A stretch of DNA of 64,000 bases from Impatiens glandulifera (taxonomy: Eukaryota > Streptophyta > Magnoliopsida > Ericales > Balsaminaceae): assembly GCF_907164915.1 (NCBI RefSeq), contig NC_061862.1, forward strand, positions 90,630,846-90,694,845, given 5' to 3'. Of this stretch, positions 10,564 through 20,972 are shown piece by piece. The notes under the pieces are model-generated. The model was not told where the DNA came from. It was given only the letters and a program-made list of their open reading frames with translations, and made no database searches. Within the stretch, counting starts at the first letter, position 1; each line of letters starts with the position of its first letter. The position numbers and the translations under genes were made by a program.

Positions 10564-10873
10564 CTTATTTCTTCTCACAACTTGAATGTAGTCTTCATAA
10601 TCATTCAATTCCCAATTGTACTGTGACGAATTATGGCTTCTTTCAATGTTACCCGACACGTCATAATTAAAAATTTCATTGTCATTAATCTAACCCTTCA
10701 AGTAGTTGATATCATATTATAAATTATATATAGGGGTAAAATGGTCATTTAACCTAAAAACAGATATTTGAAAGGATACATGTTAATTATCAAACAACCC
10801 AAAATCAAGCAATCTAATAACAATAAAATTGAAAATATTTCATTAAGGATTACAGACAAGATGAAATACATAG
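9951..10873. other. Intergenic with a long AT microsatellite
   Basis: No gene seen. It contains (AT)35 at 10491-10561. The 90-codon frame read through that microsatellite is an artefact of the repeat. Confidence 0.6.
10491..10561. repeat. (AT)n microsatellite, about 35 units
   Basis: Uninterrupted AT dinucleotide run; likely length-polymorphic. Confidence 0.95.
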
Positions 10874-10966
10874 TGTTATCTAAGCTCCACTTTTTTTTCC
10901 ATTTTCTATCAGTAATAATTCATATATTTTTTTATAATAATAATAGAAAAGTGGAGCCCAGATAAC
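10874..10966. other. Hairpin-forming inverted repeat 3' of the GIR1-like gene
   Basis: Left arm GTTATCTAAGCTCCACTTTT (10874-10893) pairs with right arm AAAAGTGGAGCCCAGATAAC (10947-10966) with two mismatches, around a loop of about 53 bases. The size and arm length fit a plant microRNA-like foldback or a very small MITE. The arm sequence matches no miRNA family I know. It lies 100 bases past the stop codon of the minus-strand gene, so it may fall in its 3' UTR. Confidence 0.45.
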
Positions 10967-11065
10967 TCTATCTTCAAAAGATTAACCTTAAAGGAAACGA
11001 AGAAAACAAGAAATTAAAGATGACATGGCCGATTAGTCAGATAGAGAGAAAAACAGAGTGGTTAA

Positions 11066-11401
11066 CTAGCGTTTCTTATTTTTCCGGTTGCCGGCGGCAA
11101 CGGAGCTCTCGCCTCCGACATCAAGTAATACGGTGCTCTTACATTTAGGGCAACGAGGATCATCTTCGGCGAGCATGACATACATAAGACACCTAGGACA
11201 TCCCACCAACATCATCGAGGTCGCCTCCGGACTGTTTTCGCCGCCGCGGACGATAGATGTCCGGAGATTCTCCTCCGACGAAACGCAAGAACTCGGGGGC
11301 GATTCGGATGCGGTTTGGTTTGGCGATTCCCGTCGTGGCATAACCCTTGGCTGCGACAAGTTGAGCTTCATATCAAGCCTTTGACCGTTTCGGCGACTCA
11401 T
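11066..11401 (-). CDS. GIR1: GIR1/GIR2-like transcriptional co-repressor (GLABRA2-interacting repressor family)
   Basis: A complete 111-residue frame from ATG 11401, beginning MSRRNGQRLDMKLNLSQPRV. Residues 9-16 (LDMKLNLS) form an EAR-type repression motif. Residues 58-94 (SPEATSMMLVGCPRCLMYVM and on to LLD) hold the conserved C-terminal block with four cysteines (C68, C71, C84, C87), resembling a small zinc ribbon. Length, EAR motif position and the SPEATSM...CPRC block match the GIR1/GIR2 family. Those nuclear proteins recruit TOPLESS to HD-ZIP IV factors such as GLABRA2 and affect root-hair and epidermal cell fate. GIR1 and GIR2 are close paralogues, so the symbol marks the family, not a proven orthologue. 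The basic tail NRKNKKR resembles a nuclear localisation signal. No lesions are visible. Confidence 0.9.
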   Translation of the reverse strand: MSRRNGQRLDMKLNLSQPRVMPRRESPNQTASESPPSSCVSSEENLRTSIVRGGENSPEATSMMLVGCPRCLMYVMLAEDDPRCPKCKSTVLLDVGGESSVAAGNRKNKKR

Positions 11402-11595
11402 CTTTTTCTCTCCCCTGTTTTTGTTTTGTTTAAATCAAAGAATCATGAAATTAAATATCCAATTTAAAAAAATCTAACCTTGATGATAATGGAAAAGGCA
11501 CGGCGGCGATGGGTGGTGGATTAGGAACCCAGATGATGAATTGAGGTGAGGTTTTGATATTGAATTATCTGCATAGATATTCGATATATATAATA
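11402..11595 (-). promoter_or_regulatory. 5' UTR with probable intron, and TATA box, of the GIR1-like gene
   Basis: Upstream of ATG 11401 the minus strand shows an acceptor-like AAAACAG/GGGAG (near 11416) and a donor-like ATCAAG/GTTAGA (near 11480) around a T-rich 65-base interval, consistent with a leader intron. Further upstream ATTATATATATCG (about 11594-11582) is a TATA-box candidate. Both are predictions from consensus only. Confidence 0.4.
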
Positions 11596-11599
11596 GGGT

Positions 11600-14500
11600 T
11601 CAGGCAGAAGTGGGTTGGGATTGCTTTTAAAGCTCTTAATTTTAATTTAAGTGTGGGCGATTTGAATGATACTTTGGAAGGACAGAAAAAAAAACTTTAA
11701 TTTTTTATTTTTGTAAAAAAAAAGGAAAAAAAAAAGTTGAAGAGTTGACATTTCTATTGGTATTATAATTAGGTTTGTCTAATTAATAACCCTCCTATTT
11801 AAAACAACTAATTATGCTCTATGATCTCAATTTATCTTCATATTGAAGTGGGAGTTCGTGATATTAGATTTTTGTCTAAGCTATAGACTTAGTTGAGATA
11901 TGTGAACAAATAATCTAAGCACCTTAATTACAAAAAAAATAATATTAATAATAATAATTGAGAAATGCATATTGTTATTGAAATTCATTGTCTAAAAACA
12001 TCAAAAAATAGTTTGCATGACTACAAACAAATAAATAGTCTATTCAAAAGAAAAATCTCATTAGGTAAGTTGGGCAGATTTGTCTAAACTCTAAACAACT
12101 CGTGGTGAAGATTCAAAGTGCAGTTGGTCGAGATTATCAATATCTACTCTAATCTCCGTCAAAATGGTGATAAGAGAGCCCTATAATGATTCTAATAGGA
12201 CATGCCTTATTCTCGAACACACTCCGCTTTCTTTCTAGCCAAGGTATTCATAACTAACTTCTTACTCACAAATAATATGGAGATTATAATATAAAGAGAT
12301 TGAGAGAAGAGAATTAGAGATATAAGAAGAGTGAATTTAAAATATTAGGTTATATAATCCACATTGATGAAGAAAATCAACATATTAGCATCAAGCATAA
12401 GCTGGATCAATATGAATATTATGTTAGAGAATCTACATAAACATTCCATCATCAAAGTCTAAAACGAACATTAGGTTAGAGGCAAATATTATGTTAGCAC
12501 ATTGACGGAAGATATTAACATTTTAACATAAACAACGAAATGGGCCTCAAAGGAGGATATTTTCTATTTATTTCGTTGAGAGATGGGATTTGTAACACTA
12601 TGAAGAAAATTTTCTAAACTTCTTGGATTTTGTCATTTATTTATAAACAATTTTGCCTAAAACTTATCAACATATTCATATTTTAGTTATATTAAGAATG
12701 TGACATAATGGAATCACATCTACAACATTCATTTTTAAGGAAAAAGAAAATGAGATCCAATTGTAAATATTTAAAATTCTCAATTGATCAAGTAGTTTAT
12801 ATGAATTATTTAAATTACATATCTTTTATATGTCAATATAATCATCCTTTTTATTTTCTTTAAACCATATAGAAATGTTTATATAAATACATACTATTGA
12901 AGTTTAATAATCATATTTATCTATGCTTAATTTACTTTGAAAATGAAGCCAATATATACTTTTGAAGTAAGGGTCATTTCACAAACAACAATAGAGTTTA
13001 AAGCATGAATAATATGCACAAAACAAAGGAAAAATGAAAAAAGGCCCTCAACTCCTATACAATGCAATAATAGAAGAAACTAAAATCATATATCGCCTCA
13101 AATAAGTGTAATAAAGATTCAACTTAATATCAACCTCAAAATCCGGATATTATTTTCAAATATTGTTAGAAAATAGTTCATCACAAGAAAACAAAACTTA
13201 TTGATTTACCATATCCAATATTAATCGTGTTTATTCTTTTAAAGAGATGTAGAACTGTTACTAATAAAAATTACTTTGAAATTTATTTGCTCTTAATTTT
13301 AATTTAATTTATTATTTTTTACTTTTCATAATTTTTAATTTATATTTTACTTTTTACTGTAGTCATCAATTGAGGGGGCAGAAAATAATTATTGAAAGAA
13401 GTAAATTGGAGCAGTAAATAGGGCAATTAACATAAGTTCAGAATAAGCATTAATTCATTGCTTAGTGAGTGGGTGTGACATGTAAGAGAAAGCATTTATA
13501 ATTAAATACCTAAAAATAAATAAATATATTATCTCTTTTTTTTTTGGGGCACACAAATTGGGTATAGTTTTTAAGTTTTGATGGATCAATACAAGCATGC
13601 ATTAACGCATGAAAATTGAAAAGAGTAGACCAACGGCCATTAAAGGTAAACCTAATTTTTTAATAAATCCAACACCAACCCTAATTAAATTCTTGACAGG
13701 TATATATTAATACCACCATCTTTTTTCATCCTCTAATTCTTTAATTCCTTTTAACCATTTTCTCATATTATTCTTAATAAAATATGTACTACTTTTATTT
13801 AGGATATGTTTGATATTTTTTTTGCAACCCATGTGTTTGGTCATGATTTTGTACAATGACTTATCCCACGAGTATGTAACACGTTAAATATTTTCATGAT
13901 TTCCACTTTTGTTGTAATGTTTTAGTGATAATTTAGAATGAGATAGCATAATTCAAACTTCTTATCTTTGAAATACCTAAAGTAGGTATTTAATAGGTTT
14001 TGATAAAAATTATTATCATGAACATAGATAGATAGATTTGTCTTTGTAAGTTATCTTTTTACTTTGTTTCACGAGGTTCGGTCAAACTCTCTAATGCCTC
14101 TCCTCTCGATCATGTCCATATATTATACCATCAATAGTCCCATCACAATAGTTCTATCTTGCATATAACTTTGTCAATTTATTTTATTCTCAGACTTTTG
14201 TTTCATGCTCATTTATTTTCATTGTATTATCAATTTTCTCAACTTCAAAATTGTAGTGCCTGGATATTTTTGTAGAAAATAGAAAAGAAAAAAAAATAAA
14301 GAATTGAAACTCTCTAATTATAAAAACCCTTATAACTATCACAATACAAAATCAATTTGTCTAATTAAACTTCTATTAATACCATAAAATCAACATAATT
14401 GTCTAAGAAAATAAAATTTAATAAACCAAAACCACGTCGTTTCCAACAAATATGAAAAGTCACTTGAACAACAAAAATATAGATTTGAGAAAAAAAAAAC

Positions 14501-15035
14501 TGTCAAGAAAACCAAATCCCATTAGAAAAAAAAGTTCCACCTAATGTTAATTATGATAGTATAGATAAGATACTATAGGAAGGCTAGAATAAGAGCATTC
14601 AGATTCACATTGAACTTAATTCTTTTGAGAAACTGACCTTTTTATTAGTGTTTTTAGATGTTCTTCATGATTTGTTGTTTGTTTTTATTTTTTTGAATGT
14701 TTTGTGTTATACTCTTCCATTGAACTTGTCACAACTTAGTTTACCCCCAAAAAATGTCATTCACCTATTTCCTCTATGAATGAAAAGTGTCTCACAAGTA
14801 ATGAAATATAAATTGATTAAAGGAAAATCCAAAGTGAGTTTATAATAAAACATACTTGTAGATTTACATATTTAGGGTAAAAATTATAAGAAAAATATTT
14901 TGTCTTTCTGAATATATATATATATATATTAAATATTAATACCAAATATTTAAAATAGTATTGAAAATTCAAACAAGATAGACCAAAAGGGAGGAAAGAG
15001 ATATATAAATATATTATATATATTAATACTCACTC
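11600..15035. other. Intergenic, nothing recognised
   Basis: About 3.4 kb of AT-rich DNA upstream of the GIR1-like gene. I saw no convincing frame, exon, repeat array or RNA gene. Regulatory elements of the gene may lie here but cannot be picked out. Confidence 0.5.
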
Positions 15036-15542
15036 CAAATTATTGTTATACTTTTGGTTGAACAGCGAAAATTCTAGTGGAGAATCGCGTCGGAATCACG
15101 ATTGTCGGCACGTATGGTATGTTCGACACAATCAGCATGATTGACATGTTCGGCACGGTCGAAACGGTCGCACGAAATTCAGTTGTTTGATTAGGTCGTA
15201 GGTTACAGGAAACGTGGTCGGAGTCACGATTGTCGGCACATTCAGCACAATCGACTTGTCTGGCACGTTCGTCTGGAAATTGTTCGCTTGTGTCGCAAAT
15301 ATTGGGTCGGGAAATCGGAAATACGGTAACTAGGATTGTTTGAAAACAGGTCGATTGGGTCGTGATTTCTCTCAATCATCGATTTCTTTTGGTTGTTAGG
15401 TCGTTGGGTTGTGAAACAGGGACACTAATTTGTTAGTCTACGGTCATTTCTAGTCGTATGTTATTTTCGATTGTAAGTAAATTGGGTTTGGTTGAGTTGT
15501 TTGCATTCTTGATTTCTTGTATTATCCAGTTCTTTTGTTAAG

Positions 15543-18110
15543 ATGGAGAGAAAGAATATGAATAAGACAAAAGAATTGCATGACTTCATGGAAATCGATT
15601 CAAACATAAAAATGATAAATGAAACAGAATAGAAATAGAGCTCTAAGAAGCGGAAATGCCGAAATAAGTTCAAAGTAAGTTAAAAGTTTGATCATGTATG
15701 GAACTTTGTTAAAATTTTTGAAAAATTTAAAGATTGTTCCACAAGTAGTTCTCTTAAATTGGAAGATTTAAACACTAGTTCTCCATCTGAAAGACCTATC
15801 AGAGTGAAAAAAAGCAAAACTAAAAATGAAAAATGATGTTAATACATCATTGACCATAAATTAAATGCAAGAAACAAACAAAAAAGTTGTTTAAGAAATG
15901 AAAAGAGCAAATGACCATATGCAAACTCAATTAGATATGCAAAAAAACGTTATGAGTTGAAAAAGAATAAGGAAGACAACAAGACTTTAAGACAAGATTT
16001 GAGTAAAATAGAAGATCTAAATGATAACGCATTTATTCGGGCTCAACAAGTCCAAATTATGAAAGAAATAGCTCAAAATGAAAGTCAACCAGATCCTTCT
16101 ACCCCGGCTACATTTTAGGACTATTTCAATAATCTTGGAGAAATTTGTGCTAATTTACCAGATTATTAATTACTATTTATCGTTAATTTCTATTATTTGT
16201 GAGCAATTTTAATTATTGTATTATTTATATTGTACTTTTAATTATTGTACTATTTATTATATAATGATAATTGTTGTTATTTTTAATGTATTTTCTATGT
16301 TTATTTGTATCATTTATAATTAGAAATTTATAATTTATAAAATTTAAGTTATCAAATATAGCGTAAAAATATAAAATAAATTAGATAAAATTTCAAGTTT
16401 AATAAATTTAATAATTTAATTATACATTTAAAAAAGATTATGGAACTGCCGAAATAGAGCTCTAAGAAGCGGAAATGCCGAAATAGAGCTCTTAGAAGAT
16501 TGAGGAAAAATGCAGAATGAAACTGAAGTTTGAAGTCTGAAATAAAAAAAAAGGATGAAATATGGAAGGTTGGATGCAACGAAAGAGCAAATCTCTATGG
16601 ACTCAAGAATCAAATTATGAAATTGTTGTTCCAAGCAAAGAAATGAGAGAATGTGTTTAGTAAGGAAAAACACAACATACTACTATCCAACTCAATATTC
16701 ATTATCTTCGGGATTGAAACTTACTAAAACAGGAGAATACAAGAAGATAGTTAGTTGGTTTGTAGAAATAATGAGGGAGTTTATGAATTGCCCAAAAACT
16801 AAGACCTACACTATCAAAAGTAATTCCATATGAAAAGTCAATGAAGTTTGGAAGAAAAATACATGACAAAAAGATGAAGATCGGGAGAAGCAAAACTTAC
16901 ATGGGAGGTTTTAAACCAAAAGTTAAGATTCTTAAATCTCCTTTTGATTTTAAATTATCGGTTGAAGTGGAGGGAAAATGCATTAAAGAATGAGAAAATA
17001 TAATTGTTGGGAACTACATAAATATGAATCGTGTATCTTTTCCAGTCACTAAGAATGTTTTGCTAAAGCAATGGAATCATATGAGACTGGAAAAGATATC
17101 AGCAAATATTCATGATCTATATTTCTTGAAATTCAAGTAAGGAACAAATCTAGAAAATATTCCGAAGTTGTGGCACACATATGTTGGGTCAAATTGTATG
17201 AAACTGGAAAAATGGTCAGAAGGTATGAACATACTCAGCAAACTGAATGAAACAACCCAAATTTGGTTCAAACTAAGGAACATTCCAACTCATATGTATA
17301 ATACAGAAGCACTTAGTCATTTCACTAGTCTCTTGGAGAAACCATTGTATATGGACCCATTAACAGAGGAAAGCGAACACATCACATATGCTAGGATAAG
17401 CATTAAAGTTCATTTAGAAGCACTTTACCAGCAATGATGACAGTAGTTGAAAGAAGAGACAAACCCAAATAAATGGATATTACATATGAATGGAGGCCAA
17501 ATAGATGCGCGTTCTGCAATACTTTTGAACATCCCAATAATAAATGTGCAAAAGCAATTGAAAAATAATAAGAAATGTTAAAAGTTTATGAGCAAAATGA
17601 GGGCTGAAACTGAAGAATTAGGAAATCATAACGAGGAAGCTAAAGATGAAGATGTAGAGGATGGAATAATAAAGAATCGAAGGAAATGAAAGAATCAGAT
17701 GAAGAAAAAGGGGAAGAATCGGGGAATAAAAATAAAGGAAAATAAAGGAATAAAGTATTAATAATGTAGTAGAGGAAAGTGAAAAGGAAACTTTAAAAGT
17801 AGACCAAAGCAAATCAAACAAAAATAAAGCAAATGAATGTGTAGGTAAATGTGAAATTCTTACAATACTAAAACATAATTCATTTTATCAGAATAGTGAT
17901 GGCTCCTTTAAAACAAAACTAATTCAAGGAAATGAGATCAATGCTCACAAATAATCATCATCAAATGTAATAGTTCAATCACCAATAATGAAGCCTAAAG
18001 ACAAACAGGTGATTAGGTAAAGTAAGTGGGTTGCGAGAGCAGTAGATTGAGATCCGAAAGTAACAGAAATGATATTGGCTAAATTGAACAAAAATGTTAA
18101 GTAGTAGGAT
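15543..18110 (+). pseudogene. LINE ORF1 (DUF4283 and zinc-knuckle type), disrupted
   Basis: Pieces of a LINE nucleic-acid-binding ORF1 are readable in different frames. The DUF4283-like part is best seen at 17168-17437 (IWFKLRNIPTHMYNTEALSH, EKPLYMDPLTEESEHITYAR). It is followed by a Cys-rich finger near 17480-17560 (YEWRPNRCAFCNTFEHPNNK). The rest is a Lys/Glu-rich linker with many stops. ORF1 proteins of plant L1 elements coat the transcript and act as chaperones. Frameshifts and stops are numerous. Confidence 0.7.
15665..16441 (+). mobile_element. Captured fragment of a Harbinger ORF1 with its 3' flank
   Basis: This block matches 48009-48840 closely: the start AAGTTCAAAGTAAGTTAAAAG, the CCATCTGAAAGACCTATCAG stretch, the end CCAGATTATTAAT, and a further 250 bases of downstream sequence. 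It lacks about 90 bases in the middle of the gene. A unit of about 29 bases (AAATAGAGCTCTAAGAAGCG and on to GCCG) occurs immediately on both sides, at 15630-15660 and, in two copies, at 16450-16495. The copy is full of stops. Confidence 0.7.
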
Positions 18111-18297
18111 TAATATGATTTAGTTGTCTATAATATATGTTTTTTGGCTGAAACTCTAGTTTATTTGATTGTTTGGTTTTTTTTAATCAAAACTAGAGTT
18201 TGTCTAGTTTTGATAATTGACCATTTCTCCCATTTTTGGTTTTAATGAAATGACGTTAAACTGTTTTCCCAAATATATATATATATATATATATATT

Positions 18298-18684
18298 ATC
18301 AAAAAGTTTTAAAATCAAATAAATTTAAAACAATGAATTTCTTTTATGAAACAAAGAATTGAAGAAAACCTACCATTTTAGAAATGATTATGTCACAATC
18401 AATATAATACTTTTAGCTCATGTTTAGTATCTTTAAATAATGCATCCCAAAATGCTTTGGAAATTTTGTTCGAAAAACTTATGCATAGAATCAACCATAG
18501 CTATTATAAAGTGGGAAATGATTGAGACAGTGAACGACAGGTAGCAGAATCTGACATGGCATATGAGAGAGAAAATAAATAAAATAAAATAAAAATTTAT
18601 TAAAAAGGTTTTCCGTTCGCTTAAATTCTGTTAGCATCTTCAGAAAATCATCCATGTCCTCGTATTCCACTCTCTCAATGCGAA
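18298..18684. other. Intergenic, nothing recognised
   Basis: Short AT-rich gap between the LINE tail and an exon-like stretch. The minus-strand frame at 18491-18703 has no recognisable domain. Confidence 0.4.
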
Positions 18685-18791
18685 ATGAGCTCTTCTGAAC
18701 CAAAACGCTACAAAATCACTCCCCTATTTGTACCTTCGAACCCCGATTCAACTTTCGTGAAACGGAGCAAAACTCTTGTTGTCAGAATATG
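18685..18791 (+). pseudogene. Possible orphan first exon
   Basis: A GC-richer open stretch starts at ATG 18685 (MSSSEPKRYKITPLFVPSNP) and reaches a donor-like ATATG/GTATGT at 18791. No second exon is recognisable before the repeats at 18950, and I do not know the protein. It may be a first exon cut off by transposon insertions, or chance. Confidence 0.25.
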
Positions 18792-18949
18792 GTATGTTCT
18801 AAAGGAAGAAATCCTAGTTTGTTCTTAGTATTTTAGTTTGTTTTTTTCATAGTAATTAAATCATTATATGAACAAGGAAATCGATAACAAATATAAAATA
18901 TATACTTTGTTTTTGGCATTCAAGTTGTTTTTAATATGAACATGTTTAT

Positions 18950-19460
18950 AATGATTTGATTTTAGGTTAAAAGTTGTTATAATCATTTGAAATGTGCAAA
19001 TACGACTTTTAATGTTTGAAAATCAAAATATATACAACAAATTTTCATGTAAATCGCTTAATAGAGCCATGTAAAACGTTTCACACACTTCTCAAGCGAT
19101 TTACCGAAGTGTTTGACTCTATTGGAATGATTTATTTTTAGGTTAAAAGTTGTTACAATCATTTAGAATGTGCAAATGCAACTTTTAATGTTTGAAATTT
19201 AAAATAGATACAACAAATTTTTATGTAAATCGCTTGACAGAGCTATATAAAATGACTCATTACTTCATGTAAAGCGATTATCACCTTCATGTAAAGTATT
19301 TCACGCATTCATATAAAGTGATTTCCACCTTCATATAAATTGTTTGATAGGGTGTGAAACCTTTTACATGAAAGTAACAATCGTTTTACATGAAGTAGTA
19401 AATTGTTTTACACTATCAAGCAATTTATATGAAAATTTGTTGTATATATTTAATTTTCAA
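18950..19460. repeat. Foldback repeat with internal direct repeat
   Basis: The left end (near 19017, TTGAAAATCAAAATATATAC followed by AACAAATTTTCATG) is inverted at the right end (19425-19460). The interior holds several CTTCATGTAAAGCGATT-type boxes in both directions. A segment beginning TTTTAGGTTAAAAGTTGTTA is present twice (about 18960 and 19138). This is a MITE-like foldback of unknown family with one arm duplicated. No target duplication was identified. Confidence 0.5.
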
Positions 19461-20972
19461 TAAAATGTATTTTTATATTTAGATTATTAAAAGGAATAAT
19501 GAGATAAATGAAGTGAAATAAGGTAAGATATTATACTTTGGATAAAAAAATCCAAAAAACCCAATATCAAACAAGCTCATAGTCTCAACCGTTTTTTACC
19601 AACATTAAGATAACTATCCCTAAATAACAGCCTCATGAAATTAATCATCACTATACGTATATGTGTATAATTATGAATAAAAATAGATAACTAAGTAGAA
19701 ATTGGTGTATACCTGTATTGTAGATTTTGAGAAGTCTACAAAATAAACTAGAGAAGTATTGAAGAAGTGGAAAAAACTCAACGCGAAGGCATAATTTGTG
19801 TTGAAGAGGTCAATCTCCCACAATCTGTTTGAGCTCATCCTCAGTTGTGGCTCTTCTCATGAGATTTGGAAACGCTTGATTGTCTTTTTAAAAAAAAGAA
19901 CGAGGCTCATCTCTAAATGTTTGAAAACAAGTTGGCAGCCGCAAAGTAAATTGGAATTATCTCGAAGGTCTTTCTTAAGGTAAAGAACATATGTCCAGAA
20001 ATTTATTTACTGTACTTAGATGAGAGAATTTCAAAGGCTCAAATGGAGAGATATATTGTTCGAGGGCTTCGACCCAAATATACACCATTCATCACCTCGA
20101 TTCATGGTTCGGCTCAACAACCTTCACTTGAGGAGTTCGTAAATCTCTTGTCATCTCAAGAGTTGTTGGCCGCACAAATGGCTGGAACAAGTATAAATGA
20201 TATGAAAATTTGTTGTATATATTTAATTTTCAATAAAATGTATTTTTATATTTAGATTATTAAAAGGAATAATGAGATAAATGAAGTGAAATAAGGTAAG
20301 ATATTATACTTTGGATAAAAAAATCCAAAAAACCCAATATCAAACAAGCTCATAGTCTCAACTGTTTTTTACCAACATTAAGATAACTATCCCTAAATAA
20401 CACCCTCATGGGATTAATCATCACTATAAGTATATGTGTATAATTATGAATAAAAATATATAACTAAGTAGAAATTGGTGTATACCTGTATTGTAGATTT
20501 TGAGAAGTCTACAAAATAAACTAGAGAAGTATTGAAGAAGTGGAAAAAACTCAACGCGAAGGCATAATTTGTGTTGAAGAGGTCAATCTCCCACAATTTG
20601 TTCGAGCTCATCATCAGTTGTGGCTCTTCTCATGAGATTTGGAAACGCTTGATTGTCTTTTTAAAAAAAAGAACAAGGATCATCTCTAAATGTTTGAAAA
20701 CAAGTTGGCAGCCGCAAAATAAATTGGAATTGTCTCGAAGGTCTTTCTTAAGGTAAAGAACATATGTCCAGAAATTTATTTACTGACCTTAGATGAGAGA
20801 ATTTCAAAGGCTCAAATGGAGAGATATATTGTTCGAGGGCTTCGACCCAAATATACACCATTCATCACCTCGATTCATGGTTGGGCTCAACAACCTTCAC
20901 TTGAGGAGTTCGTAAATCTCTTGTCATCTCAAGAGTCGTTGACTGCACAAATGGCTGGAACAAGTATAAATG
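19427..20972. repeat. 773-bp tandem duplication within a copia gag
   Basis: Two head-to-tail copies (19427-20199 and 20200-20972) differ at only about twenty positions by eye. Each holds the right arm of the foldback repeat plus a stretch of copia gag. The second copy runs on into the rest of the element. The junction TATAAATGATATGAAAATT joins the gag end of copy 1 to the repeat start of copy 2. Confidence 0.85.

Larger units (their letters stand above)
15036..18297 (+). mobile_element. ORF1-only LINE (LINE-1 of window), decayed
   Basis: A leader with repeated CGGCACG and GATTGACATG motifs (15060-15300) is followed by an ORF1 starting near 15543 and a tail ending TTTTAATGAAATGACGTTAAACTGTTTTCCC, then (AT)n at 18272-18296. 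The tail resembles the 3' ends near 52265-52294 and 59235-59266. No endonuclease, reverse transcriptase or zinc-binding domain is found between ORF1 and the tail, so the copy is ORF1-only. The 5' border is uncertain by tens of bases. A Harbinger fragment (15665-16441) is embedded in it. Confidence 0.65.

Noticed and set aside
10387..10659. 90-codon minus-strand frame
   Set aside because: It consists largely of Ile-Tyr repeats from the AT microsatellite.
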